Assembly (NCBI GenBank): GCA_963734635.1
Contig: CAVTIA010000011.1
Span: forward strand, 186,001-250,000
Direction: 5' to 3'
DNA: 64,000 bases
Source of the DNA: DATCJA01 sp963734635
GTDB taxonomy: Bacteria > Acidobacteriota > Vicinamibacteria > Vicinamibacterales > UBA2999
The notes below the pieces were generated by a model that was not told the origin of the DNA, made no database searches, and was given only the letters and a program-made list of their open reading frames with translations. Of the stretch, positions 17,436 to 29,141 are shown in pieces. How positions within the stretch are numbered: the stretch's first letter is position 1; each line of letters opens with the position of its first letter. Made by a program: the position numbers and the translations under genes.

Positions 17436-20387
17436 TCAGAAACCCGCGCGGAACCCCAACTGCAACACGCGCGGCGCGTACGCGATGTTCGCGTACGTAT
17501 TCGGCTTACCGAACCGCGCGTTGGTCTCGTTCAACTCGTAACTCTCGTAGTTGGCGCGGTTGAACAGATTGAACACCTCGAACATACCGTCGATCGTCGC
17601 CCTGGCGCCGAACCGGAAGCGCCGCTGGACGCGCAAGTCGACGCGGTGCATCGATTTGCGATTGAGGCTGTTGCGCTCGATGAGCGTGCCATCCCGGCGG
17701 AGACGGGTGCCCGCACCACCGGTCGCACGGACATCGGCGCCAGCCAGCGGCGTCTCCCAGCCCTCGTCTCCAAAGATGTACAGCCCGCTCACCTGGAGGC
17801 CGTACCCGGCGTCCCAGATGCCGTTGAATGTCACGCGGTGACGCTGCTCGTTGGACAGGAACCAGTCGTTCTCCGCAATGTCTTCCGCCAGCGTGATGGG
17901 CACGTCACAAGTGAAACCCGTTGCCGCTGTGTACGTCACAGGGTGCTCACAACCAGGATTCAGCGGCACCTGATCGAAATTCCATTGCGCGCCGAGCGAA
18001 TAGGTGGCCGACGCCTGCCAGCGATTGCTCATCCGCTTGGTGAGACCTACCTGCAACGCCTGGTAGCTGTTGTCCGTGTCAGGGCGGTTGATGCTGAGAT
18101 TGCCCCAGGCCCCATATGGTCGCCGCGTGACGTCGGTGAAGGCGAAGTTAGCGCCCGTCGCCGGGTTGTACGCAAGGTTGATGTTGCGTGCGGTCAGGAT
18201 GTCGCGATTCCCGGTGTACACCCAGTCCGCCTCTACCGCCAGTGTGTCAGCGAGCTGGCGCTGGAACCCGAGCGACGCCTGGTGGCTGAACGGCGATTTC
18301 AGGTCGGGTGCGACGAAGTTGCCCACGTTCGCGCGGAGGCAGTTTGCGGCGGTGTTCACTGTGCACAGCAGCCGCGCCGCCTGGTCGTAGTTCGGCGCCG
18401 GACCGTTGAACGGGTTCGACGCGAAGTCGGGCCGCCCGTCGTTCAGAATCTGAGGCGTAATCTGCTGCACGTTCCGCAGTGTGAAGACCGCCGGCTGGCC
18501 GGTCACTTCAGCGTAGTACACGCCGTAACCACCGCGGACGACGGTCCGGTTCGTCAATGCATAGGCAAACCCGATCCTGGGCCCGAAGTTGTTCGTGTCG
18601 TTCGGACGATCCGCTTCGATAAGCGGCGGGAAGGCCACCCAGTTGACGAACTCACCGATGGACAAGTCGTACCGCAGTCCAAGATTCACCGTCAGCTTCG
18701 GCGACATCGCCCAGTTGTCCTGGAACCAGAGCGCATATACGTGACGCGGCGCATACTCGGTGAAGCCGGAATTCCCGGAAGGCCGCGAAAACGGCGAGCT
18801 CTCCATTCCGATCGCACGCTGATAGAAGCGTGCGATGTTCGAGAGCGGAGCCAGGTTCCACGTGGACACGTCGTTGACATCGACGATCAGCGATTCGATG
18901 TTTGCGGGTACGGGACCATTGCGCAGGTCTAGCTGCCCCATGCACTGGTTGCACACGGTCTCGAACGTGAAGTGGTACATGTACTCCCCGCCCACACGCA
19001 GGTCGTGACGTCCGCCTCGGTTGAACGAGACGCTCAGATCGTCGCGAATCGTGTAGAAGTCCTCGCCGATGTCCTGCGGCGTGATGGCGTGGCTCTGGCC
19101 GAGCGTGAACCCGTTCATCAGAATGTTCGGCGCGCCCAGACCTTGTGTCATACCCGGCAGCGAGTTCGGGTTCTTCACGTGAGGGAACTGGTTCCAGTGA
19201 AACATGCTGTGTCCCCCCTTGACCTCGTTGACGCTGGAGTTGCTCAGCACCTGCGTCCATGTCGCCAGCGCCTGTTCGCTGCGGCGGTTCGTCCCGATGG
19301 CCGACGCCATCGTTCGGTCCGATCCGCCCGTGTACCGCGAGTCGTACGGTATCCGGTTGTCGTACCGCGACAAGCGCACGGACAAACGGTTTCGCGGTGA
19401 AAACTGGTAGTCGATTCGCCCGAGTTCCTTGAATTCCGTCCGCGTACCGGTCAGTTCTCCGTTGAACTTCGGATACGGTGTGTTGTAGACGAACGTCTGC
19501 GGCTCGCGCTCGTACTCGAAGCTCCCGAAAAAGTGAAACCGGTCCCTTTGAATAGGTCCACCAAAGGTCGTGCTGAGCTGCTGGTTCGAGTATGGCAACA
19601 CCTTCCCGGTGACGGGATCGGCCGCATTGAAGCGATCGTTCCGGAAGTAACCGGAAAACGCGCCCTCGTATCGGTTCGTCCCGGACTTCGTAATGGCGTT
19701 GACCTGCACACCCATCGAGCGCCCCTGGCTCGCGTCGACCCGGCCCGTGTACTCGAATTCGGCGATTGCGTCACGACTGTAGCGAGGCTGCCCGAAGCCA
19801 AGCGCGACCATGTTGGTCACTTGCTGGCCGTCGAGGTTCATCTGCACGCCGACGCTGGATGCTTCCGACGTGATCGGGATCTCCCGCACTGCGTTCACGC
19901 GGCTACCGGGCGCAAGCATCGTCAGGTTCATCCAATTGCGGCCTTGCACCGGCAGCTCCTGCATCTGACGCGGATCGATGTTTCCGGAAGCACGCGAACG
20001 GGTCACATCGACGAGCGGCGCTTCGGCCGTGACGGTCACCGACTCCTGCAGGGTGGCCGGCTGCAGCTGCAGGTCGAGAGACACCTCCTGACCAACCAGG
20101 ACCTGGAAACCGGTTCGCGTCACGGTGGTGAATCCGGATAGTTCAGCGATGATTCGATAAGCGCCCACCCGAACGGGAATGCGGTAACCACCCTGACCAT
20201 CCGAGACAGTTTCAAAGGTGTTTCCCGTCGCCTCGTGGACGGCCCGAACGACGACACCAGGCAGCACGCCACCTGTCGTATCGGTGATTGTGCCGCTCAG
20301 CACGGCTTCCTGCTGCGCGAACCCCAGAGCGGGGACGACCAGCATCGCGAATAGCGCTATGAACAACTGACTTGTCCGCTGTCTCAT
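17436..20387 (-). CDS. TonB-dependent receptor with carboxypeptidase-regulatory N-terminal domain
   Basis: An intact 983-residue outer-membrane transporter. After a signal peptide (about residues 1-24, ending GFAQ), a carboxypeptidase-regulatory-like beta-sandwich spans about 27-110 (SGTITDTTGGVLPGVVVRAV, SDGQGGYRIPVRVGAYRI). The plug follows with VDVTRSRASGNIDPRQMQELPVQGRNW and the barrel ends in VFNLFNRANYESYELN and a terminal aromatic residue. The family imports large or scarce ligands using energy from TonB-ExbBD, none of which is encoded here. A ribosome site (GAAGG) lies about 8 bases before the ATG at 20387. It is related along its length to the two frameshifted receptors at 29142 and 44384 and serves as the intact reference for them. 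Confidence 0.92.
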   Translation of the reverse strand: MRQRTSQLFIALFAMLVVPALGFAQQEAVLSGTITDTTGGVLPGVVVRAVHEATGNTFETVSDGQGGYRIPVRVGAYRIIAELSGFTTVTRTGFQVLVGQEVSLDLQLQPATLQESVTVTAEAPLVDVTRSRASGNIDPRQMQELPVQGRNWMNLTMLAPGSRVNAVREIPITSEASSVGVQMNLDGQQVTNMVALGFGQPRYSRDAIAEFEYTGRVDASQGRSMGVQVNAITKSGTNRYEGAFSGYFRNDRFNAADPVTGKVLPYSNQQLSTTFGGPIQRDRFHFFGSFEYEREPQTFVYNTPYPKFNGELTGTRTEFKELGRIDYQFSPRNRLSVRLSRYDNRIPYDSRYTGGSDRTMASAIGTNRRSEQALATWTQVLSNSSVNEVKGGHSMFHWNQFPHVKNPNSLPGMTQGLGAPNILMNGFTLGQSHAITPQDIGEDFYTIRDDLSVSFNRGGRHDLRVGGEYMYHFTFETVCNQCMGQLDLRNGPVPANIESLIVDVNDVSTWNLAPLSNIARFYQRAIGMESSPFSRPSGNSGFTEYAPRHVYALWFQDNWAMSPKLTVNLGLRYDLSIGEFVNWVAFPPLIEADRPNDTNNFGPRIGFAYALTNRTVVRGGYGVYYAEVTGQPAVFTLRNVQQITPQILNDGRPDFASNPFNGPAPNYDQAARLLCTVNTAANCLRANVGNFVAPDLKSPFSHQASLGFQRQLADTLAVEADWVYTGNRDILTARNINLAYNPATGANFAFTDVTRRPYGAWGNLSINRPDTDNSYQALQVGLTKRMSNRWQASATYSLGAQWNFDQVPLNPGCEHPVTYTAATGFTCDVPITLAEDIAENDWFLSNEQRHRVTFNGIWDAGYGLQVSGLYIFGDEGWETPLAGADVRATGGAGTRLRRDGTLIERNSLNRKSMHRVDLRVQRRFRFGARATIDGMFEVFNLFNRANYESYELNETNARFGKPNTYANIAYAPRVLQLGFRAGF

Positions 20388-20491
20388 GTTCCAGCCTTCT
20401 CCCCACACGCCCGGCATAGGACGCCTGTGGCGCGTCAAATTGGACTGGAAGGCTATTCCCTGTAACGGGACCGTGTCAATTCGGGGGAAGG

Positions 20492-22577
<2,086 letters not shown>

Positions 22578-22614
22578 GATTCCAGGTCTCCTCGTGGATC
22601 CTCGGGCAGACGCG

Positions 22615-23868
22615 TCAGCGTGCGCTACCCATCGAAGGTGCGCCTGCGGCCGCCGCCGGAACTGCGGCCGGCGTGGGCAGGTGCGGCGGACGCGCCAGCG
22701 CCAGCGATCCGAACGATACGAGCGCAAGCGCCCCGGCCGCGTAGAACGCGTACCGATAGTCGCCGAACATGTCGTACACGCGAGCCCCGAGTATCGGTCC
22801 GATAACGCCGGCAACTCCCCACGCGCTGAACAGCAGCCCGTAGTTCATACCGAGGTTTCGCGTGCCGTAGAAGTCAGCCGTGGTAGACGCAAAGACGGAC
22901 AGCTGCGTTCCATAACACCAGTACACGACCGCAGCGAGCAGATAGAACAGGACCAGTTCCTGCCTGACGCCGAACCACACGGGCATCGCAAGGGCGGACA
23001 GCAGCACCATAACGCGCAACGTCGACAGCCGGCCAAGTGTATCGGACATCCATCCCGACAGGATTCTTCCGCCAGCGTTGCCGACTGCGCCGATCGTGAT
23101 GGCGAATGTTGCGGCGGCGGCGGTGAGACCGGCAGCTCGCGCAAACGGCACCAGCTGGCTGATGACCATCAGTCCCGCGGTTGCTCCCAGACAATATGCG
23201 ACCCACAGAGCGAAGAACGTAGGAGTGCGCACCATCTCAGAGGGTGCGTAGTCGCGCGTGCTGCGCTGAGCGGCAGCTCCGGTCGTCGGCGGCGCCCACC
23301 CTGGGGGCTGGTAGCCGGCGGGCGGGTTCTTCAAGAGCGCGGCCCCGATCATGCCCATCGCAAAGAAGAGCACGCCGAGAATCTGGAACGTGCCACGCCA
23401 TCCGACGCTCCCCACGAGCGATGTCGCCACAGGTCCGAAGATTGCCGAACCCGCTCCGTAACCTCCCACCATAAGGCCGACGACGAGCCCGCGCTTGTCA
23501 GGAAACCACTTCGACGCAACGGGTACCGGAGTCGCATAGCCGAACCCGTTGCCGAGCCCGACGACGACCCCGAATATCAGATAGAGGTACGTCAACGACG
23601 TCGTGTAGCTCGACAGGACGAAGCCGAGACCTACCAGCGTGCCGCCGATTGCGGCGCAGAGGCGAGGACCGCGCCGATCCTGGATGCGGCCGCCAACGAT
23701 GAACGATGCCGCGAACGTGACGATGGCGATCGTGAATGTCCATGACGTCTGCGCTCGCGTCCACCCGAACTCCTGCTCGAGCGGCAGCACGAACACACTC
23801 CAGGCGTACAAGGTTCCGAGCGCGAGGTTCATGCACACGCCGCCGACGACGGGCAGCCATCGATTCAT
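22615..23868 (-). CDS. MFS transporter, oxalate/formate antiporter (OFA) family
   Basis: A 417-residue inner-membrane protein with twelve hydrophobic segments. OFA-type features are the N-terminal LALGTLYAWSVFVLPLEQEFGWTRAQ, a first-half DRRGPRLC loop (MFS motif A region), GLGNGFGYATPVPVASKWFPDKRG, and the second-half repeat with SGWMSDTLGR. Family members carry small carboxylates such as oxalate, formate, lactate or pyruvate. Its position upstream of acs and divergent from glcDEF suggests acetate, glycolate or lactate here, which is inference. The ATG at 23868 has an excellent ribosome site, TAGGAG, 7 bases upstream. Confidence 0.85.
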   Translation of the reverse strand: MNRWLPVVGGVCMNLALGTLYAWSVFVLPLEQEFGWTRAQTSWTFTIAIVTFAASFIVGGRIQDRRGPRLCAAIGGTLVGLGFVLSSYTTSLTYLYLIFGVVVGLGNGFGYATPVPVASKWFPDKRGLVVGLMVGGYGAGSAIFGPVATSLVGSVGWRGTFQILGVLFFAMGMIGAALLKNPPAGYQPPGWAPPTTGAAAQRSTRDYAPSEMVRTPTFFALWVAYCLGATAGLMVISQLVPFARAAGLTAAAATFAITIGAVGNAGGRILSGWMSDTLGRLSTLRVMVLLSALAMPVWFGVRQELVLFYLLAAVVYWCYGTQLSVFASTTADFYGTRNLGMNYGLLFSAWGVAGVIGPILGARVYDMFGDYRYAFYAAGALALVSFGSLALARPPHLPTPAAVPAAAAGAPSMGSAR

Positions 23869-23888
23869 GGTCAGCTCCTACTGAGCAT

Positions 23889-23969
23889 ACCAGCCAAGGA
23901 GCTCTGCCCTCGAAATCCCCGCAGAGCCCCTTGGCTGGTTGGCAGTATCTCTTGGCGCGCTTCGCGCGC
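23889..23969 (-). repeat. Hairpin-core-hairpin element, copy 3 of 4 (inverted)
   Basis: Read on the minus strand: stem-loop GCGCGC-GAA-GCGCGC (23955-23969), core AAGAGATACTGCCA (about 23953-23940), then ACCAGCCAAGGGGCTCTGC (23939-23921) pairing with GCAGAGCTCCTTGGCTGGT (23889-23907) with one mismatch. It fills the divergent promoter region between the OFA transporter and glcD. Confidence 0.75.
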
Positions 23970-24004
23970 TTGGAAGGGAAAGGGATAATAGTAGACTTCC
24001 GGAA

Positions 24005-25465
24005 GTGACAGCAACAATCGGCGAAGGCTTCCTGCACGAGCTCGAACGCATCTGCGGCAGCGGCGGGATCGTGCGCGAGCGGCTGGAATTGCTGACGTAC
24101 GAAACCGATGCCCTGCCGTATGTTCGTGAGGAGCCGGCTGTCGTCGTACTGCCGGGGTCGGCGGATCAGGTGCAGCAGGTCGTTCGTCTGTGTGCTCGCG
24201 AGGGAGTTCCGTTCGTCGCTCGAGGACATGGAACGGGGCTTTCAGGCGGCGCGGTGCCGGTCCCAGGCGGGGTCGTCATTGCGTTGTCACGACTCAATCG
24301 CGTCCTCGACATCGATATCCCGAATCGCCGCGTCACCGTCGAACCCGGCGTGACGAATCTGGAAATCACGCGGCAGGTTGCTCCACACGGGTACTACTAC
24401 GCACCCGATCCATCGAGTCAGCAGGTGTGCTCCATCGGCGGAAACGTAGCCGAGAACTCGGGCGGCGCCCATTGCCTGAAGTACGGATTCACGGTGCATC
24501 ACGTGCTGGCGCTCGATGCGGTGATGCCCGACGGCGAGCTCGTGCACCTCGAGAGCGCGATTTCAGATGCACCCGGGCCCGATCTCGTCGGTCTAATCGT
24601 CGGTTCCGAAGGGACGCTCGCGGTCGTCACGCGCGTCGTTGTGCGAATCCTGCGCAAGCCGGAGAGCGTCCGGACGCTGCTTGCCGCATTCGATAGCATT
24701 GGCGCTGCGGGAACGGCGGTGTCCGAGATCATCGCGGCGGGAATCATCCCAGCGGCCGTGGAAATGATGGATGCGCTCGCGATCCAGGCTGCCGAAGCGG
24801 CGGTGCATCCGGGATTTCCGGCTGCCGACGCCGTGCTGATCGTCGAGCTGGATGGTCCGAACGCCGAACTTCAGGAGCTCTTCCCGCTCGTCGAGCAGAT
24901 CTGCCGGCGGACCGGCGCCACAAGCGTCGAGATCGCCACAGACGACGCGCAGCGTGCGCGCATCTGGAGGGGCCGGAAAGCCGCCTTCGCCGCCATGGGA
25001 CGGGTGTCGCCGAGTTATTACGTCCAGGACGGCGTTGTCCCGCGTACGAAGCTTCCCGAGGTGCTCACCCGGATTCGTCAGCTCGAGACTCGCTGCGGCC
25101 TGCGAATCGCCAATGTCTTCCACGCCGGTGACGGCAATCTGCATCCGTTGATTTGTTACGACGGCAACGTGCCCGGACAGGCGGAGCGAGCGGCGGAGGC
25201 GGCCGGAGAAATACTGTCCTACTGCGTCGAGGCCGGAGGGTCGATCACCGGTGAGCACGGCGTCGGTATGGACAAGCGTGAGTTCATGCCGAAGATGTTC
25301 AGCGACGACACGCTCGACGTAATGGAAGCCGTCCGGGACGCCATCGACCCGCAGCATCTCTGCAACCCAGGCAAGGTCTTCCCCACGCCGCGGCTGTGCG
25401 GCGAAGTCCCGGGCCCCTACCGCGAACATCCGGTCGAAAAAGCCGGCCTGGCCGAACGGTTCTGA
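24005..25465 (+). CDS. glcD: Glycolate oxidase subunit GlcD (FAD-binding)
   Basis: A 486-residue flavoprotein of the GlcD/D-lactate dehydrogenase family that oxidises glycolate to glyoxylate at the membrane together with GlcE and GlcF. The PCMH-type FAD domain shows ARGHGTGLSGGAVPVPGG near residue 75 and CSIGGNVAENSGGAHC near 142. The substrate cap domain ends with NVFHAGDGNLHPL and GGSITGEHGVGMDKREFM, the conserved flavin/substrate-binding C-terminus. The frame is open upstream, but homology starts at the GTG at 24005. The stop codon overlaps the glcE start (TGATG), indicating translational coupling. Confidence 0.9.
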   Translation: MTATIGEGFLHELERICGSGGIVRERLELLTYETDALPYVREEPAVVVLPGSADQVQQVVRLCAREGVPFVARGHGTGLSGGAVPVPGGVVIALSRLNRVLDIDIPNRRVTVEPGVTNLEITRQVAPHGYYYAPDPSSQQVCSIGGNVAENSGGAHCLKYGFTVHHVLALDAVMPDGELVHLESAISDAPGPDLVGLIVGSEGTLAVVTRVVVRILRKPESVRTLLAAFDSIGAAGTAVSEIIAAGIIPAAVEMMDALAIQAAEAAVHPGFPAADAVLIVELDGPNAELQELFPLVEQICRRTGATSVEIATDDAQRARIWRGRKAAFAAMGRVSPSYYVQDGVVPRTKLPEVLTRIRQLETRCGLRIANVFHAGDGNLHPLICYDGNVPGQAERAAEAAGEILSYCVEAGGSITGEHGVGMDKREFMPKMFSDDTLDVMEAVRDAIDPQHLCNPGKVFPTPRLCGEVPGPYREHPVEKAGLAERF

Positions 25466-26722
25466 TGGCCGCTTCGATCGAGACTCTCCTGCAGTCGCCG
25501 ATTCTTGCGGGCGCGATGGCGCGCTCGGGAAAGACCGCCGACATCGTCGACGGCGTCAAGCCGAGTCTCGTCGTGGAACCCGGGACCGCCGAAGAATTGG
25601 CAGCGCTGCTGGCGTGGGCGTCGCGCGAGCGGCTATCCGTCGTGTTCCGCGGCGGCGGCACCAGACTCGCGTGGGGCCGTCCTCCACAGCCTATCGACGT
25701 GATGATCAGCACGCGCGCCTTGAATCATGTGCTCGCACACGCCGACGCCGACCTGACGGCGACCGTCGAAGCCGGAGCGACGCTCGACGAGGTCAATGCG
25801 GCGCTGGGCCGGTGCCGGCAGTGGCTGCCGATCGAAGGACCGGATGGCGCCACCGTCGGCGGGGCGATCGCCACAAACGATGCCGGTCCGCTGCGACACC
25901 GCTACGGCACGCCCCGAGATCTCATGATCGGCGTGCAGCTCGCACTGGCAGACGGGCGGCTCATCAAAGCCGGCGGAAACGTCGTAAAGAACGTCGCGGG
26001 ATATGACCTCGGCAAGCTGGTGAGCGGCTCGTTCGGCAGTCTCGCGGCCATCGTCACGGCAACGTTCAAGCTGCTGCCGATGCCTGTGGCGTTCCACACG
26101 CTGATCGCCACCTTTCCAACCGGAGATGCAGCTGCGCGTGCCGCAGCGGCGCTGAACGACAGCCAGCTCGAGCCGATTGCCTCGGAGATTCACGCAGTCC
26201 ACTCGCGGCAGGATGCGCCGCCTTACAGGCTGCTCGTGCGCTTCGCCGGCACGCGCACCGCAGCCGCATCGCAGTCCGCCCAGGCGCGGACGGTGATTGG
26301 CTCGGGCGAGCTCCTCGAAGGGGAAGCTGAGGCTGCCGCCTGGCGGCGTTACGTGGCTCGTTCCGCGGGTTCGGCCGACACAATCGGTACGGATCAGCTG
26401 GCTTCCTGCCAATTTGCCGCAGGTACTCGGCCTCGTCGAAGAGCTCGGACGAGCGAACCGAGGGGTCGAGCTGATAGGCCGCACAGCCGTTGGCGCCGGC
26501 CTGGTTCGCATAGAGGGGAATATCGAATCCCAGGCAGCGATTGTTGAGCAGCTTCGACGATCCAATCTGGTCACCCATGCGACGGTTCGCGACGCGCCGC
26601 TCGCCGTGAAGCAGCAGGTAGACACGTGGGGACAACTTGGCGCTTCCGGTACGCTGGCGAGCCGCGTGAAGCGCGCACTCGACCCGGCGGGCATTCTCAA
26701 CGCGGGACGAGGACCGATCTGA
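25465..26722 (+). CDS. glcE: Glycolate oxidase subunit GlcE, split by one frameshift near 26380
   Basis: The second FAD-binding subunit of the membrane glycolate oxidase. The first frame has the PCMH domain with FRGGGTRLAWG, GPDGATVGGAIATNDAGPLRHRYG, KAGGNVVKNVAGYDLGKLVSGSFG and LLPMPVAFHTL. After WRRYVARSAGSAD the protein continues in the next frame at VRISWLPANLPQVLGLVEEL and ends with the typical VKRALDPAGILNAGRGP. Dropping one base around 26378-26386, for example one A of ACAATC, joins the two. The repaired length is about 418 residues. It shares one base with the end of glcD. Confidence 0.85.
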
Positions 26723-26736
26723 GTAGCGGATACGCG

Positions 26737-26795
26737 TAAGGCAAAGGTCAAGGGCAAAAGTCAAAGGTAAGGTCACAAGGTAAAGGTCACGGGTC
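26737..26795. repeat. Purine-rich AAAGGTCA short direct repeats
   Basis: The short glcE-glcF spacer consists of imperfect repeats of GGCAAAGGTCAAGG / AAAGGTAAGGTCAC. It resembles the purine-rich insertion inside the CCA-adding enzyme gene. No operator or terminator is visible. Confidence 0.45.
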
Positions 26796-26799
26796 CAGG

Positions 26800-28111
26800 A
26801 TGAGCAGCTCCCCGATATCGCCGGCTTCGGCGTTCGACACCGTCGACACGCCGTCGACGACGCTGATTGCCGCGTGCGTCCACTGCGGCTTCTGCCTGCC
26901 TACGTGTCCTACGTACGCTACTGTGGGGCGAGGAGATGGACTCACCGCGGGGCCGCATCTACCTGATGAAGGCCGCTCTCGAAGGGCGAGTCGACATGTC
27001 GCCGTCGTTCGTGCGGCATTTCGACACGTGTCTTGGCTGCATGGCCTGCGTGACGGCCTGCCCGTCTGGCGTCCAGTACGGACCACTGATCGAACGAACG
27101 CGTGCGCAGATCGAGCGTCGTTATCGCCGGTCGTCAGCCGATCACGCGTTTCGCGCGCTCTTGTTTTCCCTGTTGCCGTATCCGGGCAGAATGCGTTTCG
27201 CGCTCGCGCCTATGGCGCTCCTGTCCGGGCTCTTGTCCGCGCTGGAAAGGTCGGGACTGCTGAACCTCGTTCCGCGCCGACTTCGCGCCATGCTGACGCT
27301 TGCGCCACGCACGTCGTGGTCTGCGTTGTTTGGAACGATGCCGGCGCAGACGCCCGCCGTCGGACCGGCGCGTCTGAAAGTCGGGCTGCTCGCCGGATGC
27401 GTGCAGCGACTCGCGTTCCCGCAGGTGAACCACGCGACGATCAACGTGCTGGCCGCGGAGGGATGTTCGGTCGCAGTACCTGCCGGCCAGGGCTGCTGCG
27501 GCGCTCTGTCTCTGCACGCGGGTTTTCTCGAACAGGCGCGCGAGCTCGCGCGGCACAACATCGCCATCTTCGAGCGCGCGGGCGTCGACCGCATCGTCGT
27601 GAACGCCGCGGGGTGCGGATCCTGCATGAAGGAGTATGGGGAACTGTTTGCAGACGACCCACAGTGGGCCGGGCGGGCCAGAAACTTCAGCGCATGCGTT
27701 CGCGACGTTTCCGAGCTGCTGGTGGAGCTCGGCGAGCCGCGGGCCGTGCGCCGGCCGATCGCCGCGCGCGTGGTGTACCACGATGCGTGCCATCTCGCGC
27801 ATGCGCAGCAGGTTCGATCGCAGCCGCGCGCGCTGCTCGCGTCGATCCCCGGCGTGGAGGTGCTCACTCCTGCGGAATCGGAAATCTGCTGTGGCAGCGC
27901 CGGGATCTACAACCTGGTGGAATCGGAGGCGGCGCAGGATCTCGGTGCGCGCAAGGCCGCACACATTGCGTCGCTGAGCCCCGACATCGTTGCGACGGCC
28001 AATCCCGGCTGCATGCTGCAGATCGCGGCGGCCGGCCGGCGCCTGGGTTTCAACTGGGAGATCGTCCACCCGATCGAGCTGGTGGAACGCTCGATTCAGC
28101 GTCTTTCGTAG
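26800..28111 (+). CDS. glcF: Glycolate oxidase iron-sulfur subunit GlcF, split by one frameshift near 26927
   Basis: The electron-transfer subunit of glycolate oxidase. The first 45 residues, from ATG 26800, contain the first 4Fe-4S motif CVHCGFCLPTCPTY. The second frame continues with GEEMDSPRGRIYLMKAA, the second cluster CLGCMACVTACPSG, and two CCG domains ending CCGALSLHAG and CCGSAGIYNL, which bind a further cofactor or heterodisulfide-type cluster. Dropping one base in GCTACTG (about 26924-26929) restores the usual PTYALWGEEMDSPRG. The repaired protein has about 436 residues. All key cysteines are kept, so the complex is probably functional. Confidence 0.87.
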
Positions 28112-28172
28112 AGCGCAGGCTTAAGCCTGCGCGCTACTTGGCGGGCCTAAAGAGCTAAAGACCCGCCCTACG
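28108..28172. repeat. GTAG/CTAC-bounded palindromes, two units
   Basis: 28108-28137 is GTAGAGCGCAGGCTTAAGCC closing with TGCGCGCTAC; 28140-28172 is GGCGGGCCTAAAGAGCTAAA closing with GACCCGCCCTACG. They lie between the convergent glcF and the secreted-protein gene. Confidence 0.65.
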
Positions 28173-28193
28173 TTCCATCCGCGCTCCGCTCGT

Positions 28194-29075
28194 TCATCCG
28201 CGCTCGCGCGTCACCATGTGCTGCAGATCGCGCTCGACGCACGGCAGCGCCTCTTCGATCTCGGCGCGCGGGTCGGTATTCAGCTGGCGCGATTGCGGCC
28301 CCGTCTTCCACGGCTGCAGCAGAATCGGATCGGTCACCTCGGCTTCCCACGTCAGCGTATTACCGACACGGCGCATTCGTTCGACAACGCGCTTGTCAGG
28401 ACTGGTGGCCCAACCAGGCCAGCCGAGCCACTCCAACCCGTTGAAGTCGACGGTCGTTATCACCAGCGTGTCGCCTTCCCATTGACCAACGGAGTAACCG
28501 AGCCACGTGCCCATCCAGTTTTCCTGCGGCGGATGCGGCCGTCCGTCGAGGTAAATCCGCCGGCTCCGCAGCGGATACATGAAGATCATGTGCTTGTCAG
28601 TCTGCACAATCTCCTCGGGCATGCCGATGCGCGGCACTCCTTCAGGCATGCATTGGAACTCCGGGTCCGGCGCCAGCATGCTGTGTCCGTGGACGTCGTT
28701 GAACTGAACGCGCTCCCAGTGCCGGGGCGAATACCAGGGACGGCGCTCGCGCGGGAACACGCGCAGCGCCACGCCGGCGTCCCGCTCGAAATCGACGGGA
28801 TTGCTGGTGCGGCTTGGCAGCGTCAACGCGCCCGTTTTTGGATCGAAACGCGCGAAGCCAGCGCCTACCGTGCCCCACGCACGTGTGGGTACCCACACGC
28901 CGCTGAAGTCGGGAACGCCATTGGATCGGCGCGGCGTCTGCGCCGTGCCTTGCGTGGCTCCGGGCGAGGGTGCAGCCGGCGGCGTCTGCGCCACCACGTC
29001 AACGAACATCGACACGATTGCGGCAGCGCAGATGACGAGGGTCCGTGTGACACAGCGCTGCGTTGGCACGTACAT
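28194..29075 (-). CDS. Secreted protein of unknown function, VPDFSGVW family (type A)
   Basis: I do not recognise a named domain. This 293-residue protein has an N-terminal signal peptide (about 1-30) and a Pro/Gln/Thr linker, then the family core: NGVPDFSGVWVPTRAWG, VDFERDAGV, FNDVHGHSMLAPDPEF, CMPEGVPRIGMPEEIVQ, YLDGRPHP, GQWEGDTLVITTVDFNGLEWLGWPGW, ERMRRVGNTLTWEAEVTDP and a C-terminal CVERDLQHMVTRERG. Very similar paralogues lie at 33151 and 39370, and more distant ones at 47549 and 48513. The start at 29075 has AGGAGG 7 bases upstream. One gene away is a TonB receptor. Confidence 0.7.
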   Translation of the reverse strand: MYVPTQRCVTRTLVICAAAIVSMFVDVVAQTPPAAPSPGATQGTAQTPRRSNGVPDFSGVWVPTRAWGTVGAGFARFDPKTGALTLPSRTSNPVDFERDAGVALRVFPRERRPWYSPRHWERVQFNDVHGHSMLAPDPEFQCMPEGVPRIGMPEEIVQTDKHMIFMYPLRSRRIYLDGRPHPPQENWMGTWLGYSVGQWEGDTLVITTVDFNGLEWLGWPGWATSPDKRVVERMRRVGNTLTWEAEVTDPILLQPWKTGPQSRQLNTDPRAEIEEALPCVERDLQHMVTRERG

Positions 29076-29141
29076 GCGGATCCTCCTGGTGGCGGCTGAC
29101 GCTCGAAACATGGTAGCCGATTGAGGCCCACCACATCCGAA

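Noticed and set aside
17427..18932. Plus-strand frame of 501 codons
   Set aside because: Shadow of the intact TonB receptor on the other strand.
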